A stretch of DNA of 64,000 nucleotides, from contig CASHSZ010000067.1 in assembly GCA_949358305.1 (NCBI GenBank), positions 20,001-84,000 of the forward strand. Direction: 5' to 3'. Positions 22,322 to 33,902 of this stretch are shown piece after piece. This DNA comes from Strigamia acuminata (Eukaryota > Arthropoda > Chilopoda > Geophilomorpha > Linotaeniidae). Positions within the stretch are counted from its first letter, which is position 1. The number at the start of each line of letters is the position of its first letter. The position numbers and the translations under genes are program-made. Below the pieces are notes generated by a model that was not told the origin of the DNA, searched no databases, and worked only from the letters and a program-made list of their open reading frames with translations.

Positions 22322-22579
22322 GTTAACGGCCCGTTAACGGCCCGTTAACGGCCCGTCAACGGCCCGCATGGAGTCGTACGGGCCGTTAACGGGCCGCCGA
22401 CGGTCCCGTCACGGTCCCGTCACGGCGCGTGCGGGCCGTTAACGGGCCGCCAACGGTCCCGTCACGATCCCGTCACGGCCCGTGCGGGCCGTTAACGGGC
22501 CGCCGACGGTCCCGTCACGATCCCGTAACGGCCCGTTACGGCCAAGGGCCGTAACGGGATAACTGAGAGAGTCGGGTGC

Positions 22580-22790
22580 GAGACCACGTGACCCGGAGTG
22601 TGGTTTTTGGGGGCGAGGGCCGTCCTCCGACCGCGCCGTGACGCGCCCCGGGTCGGATCAAGAGGCGACCCGGTCGGAAACCGAACCTCGGGGTTCCTCG
22701 GGGCGTGGTTTTTTGGGGAGGGGGGGGGGGGGGGGGATTGGGTCGCGTGCTCCGACCGCGCCGCAACGCGCCGTGGGTCGGTCACCAACC
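22580..22790. repeat. Two diverged copies of a GC-rich repeat of about 110 bp
   Basis: GTGGTTTTTGGGG and TCCGACCGCGCCG...GGGTCGG occur in the same order at about 22,597-22,660 and 22,703-22,782. A 14-base G run lies in the second copy. This marks the boundary between the GC-rich and AT-rich halves. Confidence 0.6.
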
Positions 22791-23165
22791 TTTGTCAATA
22801 TTTTATAAATTTCCACGGAATTTCAACAATGTTTTACATAAGTCCGTCAAATCGGGCAGAAATATCCCGTACAATGTCGCTGCAATTCTGTGGAAATTTA
22901 TCAGATATTGACAAAATTCGGTGACGGGCGGAAGGGCGATTCCCGGGCGGAAGAGAGAGAGAGAGAGAGAAAGGGGGGACGGCCGGCGCCTACGCCGACG
23001 GGGCGCGGAGGGCGAGTGCACTGTTCACGCATGTGGGCGCGTGTGGACGCTCGATTTACTGGCGCGTTGGACAAGTCAAAAAAAATTTCCCAATGTCTGA
23101 CAAAAATTCCATCGAATCACGGCAATATTTGACAACACTTGCACAGATTTTTAGCAACATTCACC
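22790..23165. repeat. Relic of the foldback-element family
   Basis: Short phrases TTTGACAA/TTGTCAATATTT and the segment CGATTTACTGGCGCGTTGGA (about 23,051-23,070) match the outer arms of the large foldback element at 55.0-59.7 kb (for example about 59,366-59,385). The fragment is diverged and lacks the central 56-bp repeats. Confidence 0.55.
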
Positions 23166-23561
23166 GGCGAGGTCGTTGATGAACTCGCTTTACCCCGATG
23201 AATCTCGCGCGACAACAACCCTGCGAAAATACCAAATCTCGTACGAATAATAAACACGGCGCAAACCGCACAAAAATCCACGACATAAAATCGAATGTCG
23301 TCTATCGGCACTCTCAGCATTCCCCCGGACATTTTCCGGAAGAGTTTGGTCCGGCCGGAATCCGAGGAATAGTCACTCCCAAAGTGCGGATTTTGCGGGT
23401 GCACTCGCTTCCGAAGGATAGATCCATTTGTATACTTTTTAATGTTAACTGTCATATAAACCCCATAACTTTATTAAGAATTAGGCCAAAAGTAGCATTT
23501 GGCCTAGCGGATAAGGCCATGTTTGTTGGATATCCTAATTATTTTTTTTGGATAATTAATT

Positions 23562-23650
23562 GCGGATGTCTGACTACGGTAGGCGGATGTCACAGCGGAT
23601 GCCTGGCTACAGTAGGCGGATGTCACAGCGGATGCCTGACTACAGTAGGC
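23562..23650. repeat. Short tandem repeat GCGGATGTC...TACAGTAGGCG
   Basis: Roughly three units of about 35 bp (CACAGCGGATGCCTG then CTACAGTAGGCG) directly precede the 50-bp minisatellite and may be its diverged founder. Confidence 0.7.
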
Positions 23651-23659
23651 GGACTTGAC

Positions 23660-25721
23660 AGATTGAGTTTCAGAAGCGGTTCACATGTCTACGGTCTTTC
23701 CCAAATGCCGTGTTGGGTTGCAGATACGGCTGGCATGTCTACGGTCGTTCCAAAATGACGGGTTGGGTTGCAGATACGGCTGGCATGTCTACGGTCGTTC
23801 CAAAATGACGGGTTGGGTTGCAGATACGGCTGGCATGTCTACGGTCGTTCCAAAATGACGGGTTGGGTTGCAGATACGGCTGGCATGCCTACGGTCGTTC
23901 CAAAATGACGGTATGAGTTGCAGGAACGGCTGGCATGCCTACGGTTGTTCCAAAATGACGGTATGAGTTGCAGGAACGGCTGGCATGCCTACGGTCGTTC
24001 CAAAATGACGGTATGAGTTGCAGGAACGGCTGGCATGCCTACGGTCGTTCCAAAATGCCGGTATGAGTTGCAGATACGGCTGGCATGTCTACGGTCGTTC
24101 CAAAATGCCGGTATGAGTTGCAGATACGGCTGGCATGTCTACGGTCGTTCCAAAATGCCGGTATGAGTTGCAGATACGGCTGGCATGTCTACGGTCGTTC
24201 CAAAATGACGGGTTGGGTTGCAGATACGGCTGGCATGTCTACGGTCGTTCCAAAATGACGGGTTGGGTTGCAGATACGGCTGGCATGCCTACGGTCGTTC
24301 CAAAATGACGGAATGAGTTGCAGATACGGCTGGCATGCCTACGGTCGTTCCAAAATGACGGTATGAGTTGCAGGAACGGCTGGCATGCCTACGGTCGTTC
24401 CAAAATGCCGTGTTGAGTTGCAGAAACGGCTGGCATGCCTACGGTCGTTCCAAAATGCCGTGTTGAGTTGCAGAAACGGCTGGCATGCCTACGGTCGTTC
24501 CAAAATGCCGGTATGAGTTGCAGATACGGCTGGCATGTCTACGGTCGTTCCAAAATGCCGGTATGAGTTGCAGATACGGCTGGCATGTCTACGGTCGTTC
24601 CAAAATGCCGTGTTGAGTTGCAGAAACGGCTGGCATGCCTACGGTCGTTCCAAAATGCCGTGTTGAGTTGCAGAAACGGCTGGCATGCCTACGGTCGTTC
24701 CAAAATGACGGTATGAGTTGCAGGAACGGCTGGCATGCCTACGGTCGTTCCAAAATGACGGTATGAGTTGCAGATACGGCTGGCATGTCTACGGTCGTTC
24801 CAAAATGCCGTGTTGAGTTGCAGCAACGGCTGGCATGTCTACGGTCGTTCCAAAATGACGGTATGAGTTGCAAGAACGGCTGGCATGCCTACGGTCGTTC
24901 CAAAATGCCGTGTTGAGTTGCAGAAACGGCTGGCATGCCTACGGTCGTTCCAAAATGCCGTGTTGAGTTGCAGAAACGGCTGGCATGCCTACGGTCGTTC
25001 CAAAATGCCGGTATGAGTTGCAGATACGGCTGGCATGTCTACGGTCGTTCCAAAATGCCGGTATGAGTTGCAGATACGGCTGGCATGTCTACGGTCGTTC
25101 CAAAATGCCGTGTTGAGTTGCAGAAACGGCTGGCATGCCTACGGTCGTTCCAAAATGCCGTGTTGAGTTGCAGAAACGGCTGGCATGCCTACGGTCGTTC
25201 CAAAATGACGGTATGAGTTGCAGGAACGGCTGGCATGCCTACGGTCGTTCCAAAATGACGGTATGAGTTGCAGATACGGCTGGCATGTCTACGGTCGTTC
25301 CAAAATGCCGTGTTGAGTTGCAGCAACGGCTGGCATGTCTACGGTCGTTCCAAAATGCCGGTATGAGTTGCAGGAACGGCTGGCATGTCTACGGTCGTTC
25401 CAAAATGCCGGTATGAGTTGCAGGAACGGCTGGCATGTCTACGGTCGTTCCAAAATGCCGTGTTGAGTTGCAGGAACGGCTGGCATGTCTACGGTCGTTC
25501 CAAAATGCCGTGTTGAGTTGCAGGAACGGCTGGCATGTCTACGGTCGTTCCAAAATGCCATGTTGAGTTGCAGAAACGGCTGGCATGTCTACGGTCGTTC
25601 CAAAATGCCATGTTGAGTTGCAGAAACGGCTGGCATGTCTACGGTCGTTCCAAAATGCCATGTTGAGTTGCAGAAACGGCTGGCATGTCTACGGTCGTTC
25701 CAAAATGCCATGTTGAGTTGC
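23660..25721. repeat. 50-bp minisatellite, about 41 units
   Basis: The exact 50-bp period is visible throughout (ACGGCTGGCATGTCTACGG, then TCGTTCCAAAATG, then a variable GTTG-containing end). Subtypes differ at a few positions: GACGGGTTGGGTTGCAGAT, GACGGTATGAGTTGCAGGA, GCCGTGTTGAGTTGCAGAA. The subtype order from about 24,401 to 24,850 recurs at 24,901-25,350, which is a ten-unit (500-bp) higher-order duplication. The array is non-coding: no frame stays open on either strand. Confidence 0.95.
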
Positions 25722-25766
25722 TCGTGACGCTCTCGCTGCGTCACCGGCCACTGATTATTTAATAAC

Positions 25767-26454
25767 TCAGAAGCTAGTGGTCCTGGAGCGCTCTCGTCGA
25801 GCGTGAAGGCGCTCGATAAATCGGCCTTTTGCCCCAAATCCTTGCAGCGCGGCTTTGCTGAAGTCGTGTCGCAGCTTCCACCACGTGTTATTCGCCGTCT
25901 GTAATTGACGAATCTTTTCGGGCAATGCGCCACGAAAAATCAGCGGGTGCTGCGTCGGCACGTGGTCGGGGAGAGCGTCCGGCGTCTCCCGATCCCTTTC
26001 GATCTACAATTAAATTCGAAAAATAAACGGATTAGTTTTTATTAAAAATAAACAAATAATTTCTTATTTGAAATATTTTTTAAGCTCAGCGCTTGTGGCT
26101 TGGAGCCACTAAGGGATGTTTGGTTGCTATGGCAACGCCCTTTTCACATGCTTGAAGCACGTGACTTTTATAGCCGCCATTTTTGTTTTTTAGCGGCTTG
26201 TGTTTGAAGTCAAGAAACTTGATTTTACTCAATTTTTCTGACTGAAACACTCGGTAAAAATTATTCTAATAATTTACCCTCTGCTGGAGCGTCAACTGCG
26301 CATCATCGTTTGCCCCATCCATGGGCAACTCTCCATTGGCATGGAGTTGGATCGCTTCGTCGTTCATTCTCTTTCTTTTTCCCGTAATTTCGGAAAATCT
26401 TTCGTCTTGAAAGAGAAATAATACATAAAATTTATGTTTTATCAAATTTTTCAT
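25767..26454 (-). CDS. Two-exon fragment, unrecognised
   Basis: On the minus strand an open segment ending near 26,275 has a donor (CAGAGG/GTAAAT). It can join, in phase 0, an acceptor (AATTGTAG) at about 26,004, whose exon runs to a stop at 25,767. The second exon has a Trp/Arg-rich helical look and no domain I recognise. The upstream exon may begin at an acceptor near 26,405 (TTTCAAG) or at an ATG at 26,454. It lies downstream of the degenerate Ty3/Gypsy pol and in the same orientation, so it could belong to that element or be a host gene remnant. Confidence 0.3.
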
Positions 26455-26780
26455 TCAGAAAAATTACTTACGATTGGTTTGTCGAATTATTCGAGTCGTA
26501 ACGTAGGCGATGCGATGCATACACTCTTGAAACTTTTGAAAAAGTGACTAAGTTCGTTGATTGGAGACATGAACTTGTTTTAGAGACGCCGTGTGACGTC
26601 ACTAATTATTACGTCTAATTAACGTTGACATTCGAGTACGGACTACGAATGACGTCACGAGATTGCTTCTCGGATCTCTTGGGTAAACCCAAAAGGTGAA
26701 AGACAACGCTATGTCTTGACTCGCGGAACGCGAGATCTTAAGTTGTACTTTGACTTTTGCGAAGAACAATCCAACTTGTT
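26040..26780 (-). other. Region 3' of the Ty3/Gypsy pol; possible LTR remnant
   Basis: On the minus strand this follows the pol remnant, where a 3' LTR would be expected. It holds TGACGTCA-like motifs (26,594 and 26,651) and CACGTGAC near 26,159. No second copy exists in the window to define LTR borders, so the assignment stays open. Confidence 0.25.
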
Positions 26781-27918
26781 TAGATTGTCATCTGAATCGT
26801 CTCGAGTGTCAGATGAGTTGTCTTTTGAATTGTTTGAAATTTTTCTTTTTCTAAAAACATTTCTTTTTCCAGATTCTCATCAAGTTCAATGTTTTCAAGT
26901 CGCTCATTAATTTGATCGACTTCGTCATTTTTGAGTTTCCATTTTTTACTCGATTCCGTATTTTCGACAGGAATTTTGGATAACTCTGCGTCGTCCAAGG
27001 TATTAACAATATTTTTTGTTTTTTGACCCACTTCCTCCCCTTCCAGCCAAATTTCTTGGTTGAAAACGGGAAAGTACAACATTAATTCGGTGCCGTGCAC
27101 TGCTGGATATATTTTATTATCGGCCAGCCGTCGAAGTTGAAAGGCGCCACCTTGTAACCTTTTTACAATTACATATGGCCCATTCCTTTTCGGCGAAATA
27201 TCTGCTGCTATTCCTTTAGCGGCATTTGAGAATATGTGACTCTCGCCAGACTAAATCATTTTGTCTGAAGTTATCGAATTTTTTATCTGATTTTTCAGCT
27301 TTGACACAGCGTCTTAAATCTAAGACGTGAGACATCATATGCTGATACGTCTCTGCAATTATTGCTTCCAATTTCTGCACGTACAAGTGCGGATTTTTAG
27401 GATCTATTACTAAGATTCCTTCTGGAATTCTTGGATCCCACGGAATTCTTAATTCTCGGAAAAAATTCAAGAAAGCGGGAGAATAATCTCGCCCTCTTGT
27501 GACAGTTGTTCTCAAACTGAATGCGAACTCGCGCAGATATTCATCCCATTGGTCGTGGATGTCAGAATAAATTGAAACAAGGTATTTTATGTCACGATTT
27601 GTTCTTTCTACAGGGTTTGCCTGCGGATAATAAATCAATGTCGGTGTTGGCGACATGTCGAATTTTTTGCAAAATTCTTTATAGACCAATGATCGAAATT
27701 GTGGTCCATTATCACTTATAATTTGTCTCGGGAATCCGAAAGTTATTGATAAGTGATAAATGCTATTGGCAACCTTTATTGCCGTTGGATTACACATTGG
27801 AAATAATTCTGGCCAATGCGTAGCGACATCTACGATGACGCAAATGTGGGTATTGTTCCTTCTGGTTCTAGGTTTCGGGCCAGACAAATCCACACTGAGA
27901 CAGTCGAATGGTCCGAAT

Positions 27919-28800
27919 TAGGCATGTGCGGTATTTTTTTGAGGCGAGTGCGGTACGGTATTGGCAAAATACCGCATGAATGCGGCATACCGCAATACCG
28001 CAAAAACCGCACCAATACGGCAATACCGCACCAATACCGCAATACCGCACCAACACCGCCAATACCGGAATATCGCGAATACCAAAATACCGCGATACCG
28101 CGAATACCGATTGTTGATGTGATTATTTGCTACTTTTTCAATGAAAGAAATTCGGCACTTTAAACAGTTTCCAACTGTTTAAACTTGAAACTAATAATAA
28201 ATATAACTCAAAGTTACTGTTTTCCATGGAATGTTCCCTTTCCTGGAGTCCGACGACGACGAAAACCGTCAAAACTTCCTTCGTTGCTGCCCCGTAATGC
28301 GCTTCGCTGCACGGCGACATTGGAAAAACAATTTCATGGTGTTGTACTCGCGTATTCGTCTGCTGCGCTCCGTTCCGACCGTGTACAGCGCTCGTACGGT
28401 CCGTCCAGGGGTGAAATTCGATGCTGAGCTCGAATTTTTTGTCCAAATTACGATTGGAGCTCCCCCAGCCACCAAAATAGCTTTTTCTTGCTTCTACAAC
28501 ATTCAAAAACAATTTCATTTGATGTTTATTAAACAATTATTATTATTATGAGTGTTGTAGCAGCAAGAAAAAGCTATTTTGGTGGCTAAGTGAGCTCCAA
28601 TCGTAATTTTGTTAACAAAATTTGATATTAATGCGGTATTAGCGATGTTACCGGTATTAGCGGTATTAGCGGTATTGCGGTATTTATGCGGTATTGCCGG
28701 TATTGCGGTATACCGTTTTGCGGTATTTTGGCAGATACCGCGGTATTGCGCTGTCAAAAAAATACCGCGGTACGGTATACCGGTACCGCACACACCCCTA
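27919..28800. mobile_element. hAT-like MITE inserted in the Ty3/Gypsy integrase
   Basis: The left end TAGGCATGTGCGGTA and the right end (reverse complement) TAGGGGTGTGTGCGGTA are matching terminal inverted repeats. Flanking octamers GTCCGAAT (27,911-27,918) and GTCTGAAC (28,801-28,808) agree at 6 of 8 positions, the 8-bp target duplication size of hAT elements. Removing the element and one octamer restores the integrase frame. The subterminal DNA is full of GCGGTAT repeats on both sides, typical of hAT transposase-binding arrays. No transposase gene is inside. Confidence 0.8.
28441..28612. repeat. Inverted repeat (about 60-bp arms) inside the hAT-like MITE
   Basis: Arms 28,441-28,503 and 28,550-28,612 share ATTACGATTGGAGCTC and CCACCAAAATAGCTTTTTCT in opposite orientation, with a spacer of about 46 bp. 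This may be a nested foldback element. Confidence 0.75.
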
Positions 28801-31800
28801 GTCTGAACCGTCCAATTTGAGCGCCTTCTATTTCTGTCTTCGATCTTGGCTTGCATGCCTGACAACCTTGACAATGTTGAATAAAACGCGTAATATCACG
28901 TTTCATACCTTTCCAGGTATAAACTCTTCGAGTTCGATACATTATTCTCGCAATGCCTGGATGGCCGGACAGTGGATGTCCGTACATCAACCAAATGATT
29001 TTATAAATCAGTTTTTTGGGCACTACGACTTTAAGTGCTCTACCATCCTCTCCTAATTCATCTGTGGAGGTAGGATGATAGTGGATTAACATATCTTCTT
29101 CAATGAGATAAGTACTTGCTACTCTTTTAAAATGTTTTTTCTGTGGTTCATTCCACAAATACTCTGGGTAAATTTTATTGAGTATAAAATTGCGAATTAT
29201 TTGACAGAATTTATCTGCTTTTTGTGCCGCAATTATGTCGTTCCTCGTTGGAGGATCACAGTCAATTGCTTTGCAATTCTGGCTGCGAATGCTTTAATTA
29301 AAACATTTGTTGTTGGCAACTCGAATTGTTTAGCCATCATGGCTCTTAATTCGATATCAGGGGTTCCTGATGGATCATGCACGCTAATACAATAATTGAT
29401 TATAGCTTGATCTTCTTCATTGACAATTACGGACTTGGGCAATTCGTTCAATTTTCCCATTTGCCAACTACGGCAAGGAGATGGACAATACGACAATAAA
29501 TCGTCATTATCTCCATCATCTTCTGGTTCATCAGGTGCACTTACAGGTGCACGAGACAACGCGTCTGCTATTACATTTAGCGGACCTTTGACATACTGAA
29601 TCTCGAACGAATATGCCATCAGCTCCATTTGCCAACGAGCTAATCGACCCGACGGGTCTGATAACGACTTCAACCATTTTAAGGTTTGGTGATCCGTTTG
29701 TACAGTGAATGTAGTGTACTCTAAATATGGGCGAAATGTGCGCAATCCCCATACTACTACGAGACATTCCAATTCTGTCACAGTATAATTCTTTTCGGCA
29801 GGCTGCAAGCTTCTGCTTGCATATACGCATGGCATTTCAACTTCTTCGCCATCCACAAGTTTTTTCTGTGTAAGGGCCGCTCCGAACCCTTGGCGACTTG
29901 CGTCGGTATGAACAATGAAAGGCATATACAAGTCAGGCATTTTCATTGTTTCAGCATTCGTAAGCAAATCTTTTATCGCATCGAATGCTGCCTGATGGTG
30001 CAATTCCCAGTCGAAATCCGCATCCTTCTTCAAGAGTGGCCTCATTGGTTCTGCAACTGTGGCCAGGTTCTTGATTAGGCGGTGAAAGAAATTCACCATG
30101 CCTAGAAATCTTTGCAATTCTTTAAGATTGGTAGGAGCCGGAAATTGTGTAATTGCAGCGACTTTTTTAGGGTCAACTGCAAGTCCTTCAACTCCTACTT
30201 TGTAGCCTAGGAAAATTAATTCCTTTTTACATAGATGCGTCTTGCCAGGATGCGCATGTAAATTAGCTTCTTCTAATTTAGTAAACACTATATCTAAGTG
30301 TTTTACGTGTTCTTCGAACGATTTGGATACAACGATTATGTCATCCAAATATGCCCATGCAAATTTTCGATATACGTCACCTAAAACCTTTTCCATCAAT
30401 TCTTGGAAAGTAGTTGGTGCGTTTACAAGTCCAAAAAGCATTACTAGGAACATAAGCCTTCCCATTGGACTCCAGAAGGCAGTTTTTTCTCTGTCTTCAG
30501 GTCGTAGTTCTATCTGCCAGTATCCCTTGGTCAGATCTATTGTACTAACCCATTCAAACTCTCCGATTTCTCGTAAGATCTCCTCAATTGTTGGCATTTG
30601 AGGTGGGTTGTACTTAGTATGTGTATTGATGGGGCGGAAATCAATACACAGACGCGGGTCGTTTCCTGGTCTCATGACTAGGACTGGCCGCATTCCGTAA
30701 TCGCCTTCAGCTTTGACGACTACGCCTTTGTCAATCATGTCTTGACAAAGTTGTCTGATTATTTCCCTTTTTTGAGGGTTTATGCTCTTAAAGGGGACAC
30801 GAATGGGTTTCTTCGTGTCTAGCTCAATTTTGTGCTTAACCAGGTGTGTTTTACCTGGATCTTTAGAAATAATCCTTTTATGTTTGGATAACATTTTTTC
30901 TAGCAATTTGGATTGCTCCAAATTTAAGTTAGCTTCTTCGACTAACTTTTGGATGAAATTCTCTTCATCAATTTTGCTTTGAGTTACACTTGCAGCGTAA
31001 GCTTTTGCAAAAGTCACAAGTGAGGAATCTGGTTCCTCTATTTTTTCTAAATAACGTTCCAACAGTGCTTGAGGAATGTATGGCAGGTCTGAGTCAACAG
31101 GCTGCACGAAATTCCAAGACATCGTCTGTGGATTAGGTTGGATTTTTAATTTATTTATGAAATCGCAACCTAAAAGTACCATTGGATACTTATTTGGTAT
31201 CACGATGAACGGATGACGTAACGTGCCATGTATCCACCGAAATGAAAGATGGATTGTCCCATCTGGAGTGACTTCTTCACTCGCTGTCGTGACTCTTACA
31301 CCTGGTCCGATAGGTTGTAGATATTCTTCTAGACCTAATTGAATAATAACTGAAGTTGCAAGGAAACTCTTATTTGCTCCCGAGTCTAACATTCCAGTTA
31401 TGACACCCTTCAACGTTTCTAATTTTAACGTCGGAAGGTCTTGGCTGTTGGGTATTCCAGCCACTTTGCATTCAAATTTTCTTAATCGATGCGGAGGTAC
31501 AATTGGAGGATCCAATGGTAACTCATCGAGCAACTCGTTGGTGACAAGAGTCGTCGCTGCAAATAACTTTATGCATTCCTCAATTTCAGGCGTTTCTGAA
31601 ACTGAGGTTGGTCTATCGTCTTTACTTTCGACTTTATCTTTAGTATTGGAAGTATCTTTAGTCGGATTTTCACCGACAATCTCCTTTTTTAATTCTAGAG
31701 ATTCTTTTTCTTCTAATTCTACTTGTTGAATTAATTCATCGATAACGTCTTCGATTTCTTCCAATGCTTTCAGATTTTCATTCTCTGATTCCGATTTCGG

Positions 31801-31911
31801 AAGAGACGCAGTGTCCACTAGACCAGATGGATCTGCGTCAACAAGTTTTTTCGTAACATGTCGGTTAACTGCTTTCTCAAACTCAGCATTTGACACTGGT
31901 TTCACTGGAAA

Positions 31912-32170
31912 AAAAAGCAAATTTACAAACATTTCCAAGTTGGAAATTAATTTGGAAAATTCAAATTTCCTATTATGAGAAAATTAGTTGGAAATGTGTT
32001 GCAAATATTTATACATTTCCACACTTTTGGAAATTAGTAGTAAATCCTAAAAGTGAAATCTAATATTTCCAATAAATTGTAAATTTGTTGTTTAAAATAT
32101 TATATTTACAATCAGTTTTCTTTCAGATGGAAATGTTGTTTGGATATTTTCAAAACATTGTAAATATAAA
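31912..32170. other. AT-rich DNA with GGAAAT/TTTACAA motifs
   Basis: Many short words (TTTACAA, TTGGAAAT, TGTAAAT) recur here and again at 32,860-33,070. It is likely the outer arm of the inverted-repeat element that truncates the Gypsy pol. No gene is seen. Confidence 0.4.
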
Positions 32171-32589
32171 GGTAGATGGATTTTACAAGTTTGTAAATTA
32201 GATTTACAAACAATTGAAAATCAGCTTTTTCCCAACATATTTACGACCTAGTAAAAAGACCATTTACATGACTTTTTATACAATAACTTTACTAACATTG
32301 TCAATTGTGTAATTTTTAAATTTCACAATATATTTTAAATATATTCTCAATAAATTTCAAAATATTCAAACATTCCCGCCAAGTTCCGTAAATCATCCAC
32401 ACGTAACGTCCATCGTACGTTACGAATCGTCCATTCGTAACATCCATCATACAGTACGAATCGTCCACTCGTAACGTCAATCTTACGTTACGAATAACAT
32501 TCGTAGGACGTAACAGTGTATAGAGGTACAAATTCAAAACCATTTTGGAAAACATAACTATATAACAGAAGTTATGCATGCTAATAATA

Positions 32590-32668
32590 TAAGCTGTACC
32601 AGCCTAGTGGATACAGCAGTGGTCTTTAGAACAAAGGGTCCCGGGTTCAATTCTGGCAAAGGTCAAGG
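32590..32668 (+). repeat. tRNA-like segment (SINE remnant)
   Basis: GCCTAGTGGATACAGC resembles an A-box region and GGGTTCAATTCTGGC a B-box/T-arm. Spacing is about that of a tRNA. The acceptor stem does not pair well, so a SINE head is more likely than a tRNA gene. Confidence 0.4.
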
Positions 32669-32857
32669 TAAGAAAAAAGACAACTATAAGATTAAAATAA
32701 ATTTAAACAGAACTGTCAATAAAACATGCAAATTGTGATGAAATGAGTGAAAACTGATTATTGAATGGTGTTTGAAAAAAAAAGTCAAACTGCTTAAAAA
32801 AAAAAATTGAGTTGGTGTATTTAAATTTTTCAAAATGGAAGGTAGTAGATTTTTTAT

Positions 32858-32912
32858 ATTGGAAATATATTGGAAATATATTGGAAATACATTGGAAATA
32901 CATTGGAAATGT
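32858..32912. repeat. TATTGGAAATA tandem repeat
   Basis: Five units of about 12 bp (ATATTGGAAAT / ACATTGGAAAT) in a row. Confidence 0.85.
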
Positions 32913-33110
32913 ATTATGAAATTTTATAATTACACAATTGAAAATGTTTGTAAAGTTATTGTAAAAAAAGTCACGGAAAGGGTCACTTTCCAGATTGTAA
33001 ATATGTTTGGAAAAGACTTATTTTCAATTGTTTGTAAATCTAATTTACAAACTTGTAAAATCCATCTACCTACGTATATGAAATTTGTAAATTATTAGCA
33101 AGTTTATATA

Positions 33111-33874
33111 CAGGGTGGAACAAAAGTCTGTTCCCCTCAAATATTTCCTGAGCAATTGCATCTAGGCCAACTTTGATGAAGCGATCGTATAGGAAGTTGG
33201 GTGAGAGCAATCCAATGATGTCATCAAATTTGACCTTGAAGGCCATTTTCAAGGTTATTCACTTGCTAACTTCTAAACCAATCAGGTTAGAGCAAAAAAG
33301 TCAATTACAAAGTTGTAGAGCATCATCAAATTAGTACTATCCAACTTATCTTAGTCATCTTAAGTTAAATGTTTTCCTTTTAAAAAGAAGACAAATCAGC
33401 TGAAATAAAGCCAGCCATTGTGACAAAACTTAAATTTCTATCACAAAAATACTGAATTACTTAAATAAACATATTCAAATGTGTATCATTATGCAAGTAA
33501 ACAAGAACAACCACTGCCTTTTTTTAATGCCCTAATAATTATTTTATCACAAGAATAAAAAATTTCACTTTGCTGATTTTTTTCTGATTTGTCTCCTTTT
33601 GAAAAGGAAAACATTTAACTTAAGATGACTAAGATAAGTTGGATAGTACTAATTTGATGATGCTCTACAACTTTGTAATTGACTTTTTTGCTCTAACCTG
33701 ATTGGTTTAGAAGTTAGCAAGTGAATAACCTTGAAAATGGCCTTCAAGGTCAAATTTGATGACATCATTGGATTGCTCTCACCCAACTTCCTATACGATC
33801 GCTTCATCAAAGTTGGCCTAGATGCAATTGCTGAGGAAATATTTGAGGGGGGAACAGACTTTTGTTCCACCCTG
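33111..33874. mobile_element. Tc1/mariner-type MITE with arms of about 290 bp
   Basis: The left end CAGGGTGGAACAAAAGTCTG is matched in inverse at the right end, and the inverted match continues for roughly 280-290 bp (33,111-33,400 against 33,590-33,874). The element is flanked by TA on both sides (33,109-33,110 and 33,875-33,876), the mariner target duplication. No transposase is encoded: the short open frames are shadows of the arms. Confidence 0.85.
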
Positions 33875-33902
33875 TATAGTGCATAATTTTATTAGAGACA
33901 TT

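Larger units (their letters stand above)
20150..22560. repeat. 53-bp palindromic satellite (GGCCGTTAACGGCC core)
   Basis: A tandem satellite of about 53-bp units. Each unit carries CGGGCCGTTAACGGGCCG, a near-perfect palindrome centred on the HpaI-type GTTAAC, followed by a CCGACGGTCCCGTCACGATC segment. The exact 53-bp spacing is visible at 20,525 and 20,578. Around the four embedded modules the unit shortens to an 11-bp repeat, GGCCCGTTAAC. It is extremely CpG-rich, and the whole block could form hairpins on either strand. Confidence 0.92.
26780..31938 (-). pseudogene. Degenerate Ty3/Gypsy retrotransposon pol
   Basis: Read on the minus strand. A long open frame (31,938-29,233, 901 codons) carries a retropepsin-like DSGA motif (near 31,390), reverse transcriptase with YLDDIIV (near 30,340) and RNase H (about 29,930-29,600). 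The integrase zinc-binding HHCC part follows in another frame (29,158-28,810), then the integrase core (27,893-27,216) with its D, SDNG and E motifs. A chromo-/C-terminal part runs to 26,780. The order protease, RT, RNase H, integrase defines Ty3/Gypsy. Breaks are a frameshift near 29,270, an 882-bp insertion at 27,919-28,800 and a frameshift near 27,226. Gag and a 5' LTR are not seen: the frame begins at a splice-acceptor-like TTTTCCAG at 31,906 next to unrelated inverted-repeat DNA. The copy is inactive. Confidence 0.9.
32171..33070. mobile_element. Inverted-repeat (MITE-like) element with tRNA-like insert
   Basis: GGTAGATGGATTTTACAAG at 32,171 is repeated in inverse at 33,070. Arms match for about 48 bp exactly and about 80 bp loosely. 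The interior holds CGTAACGT/ACGTTACG words (32,400-32,515), a tRNA-like segment and TTGGAAATA repeats. No transposase is present. Confidence 0.65.

Noticed and set aside
23660-25721. CRISPR-like repeat array
   Set aside because: There are no unique spacers: the 50-bp unit is continuous, and the DNA is eukaryotic.
28185-28551. Small frames inside the hAT-like MITE
   Set aside because: They cover the inverted repeat and its spacer; no transposase motif.
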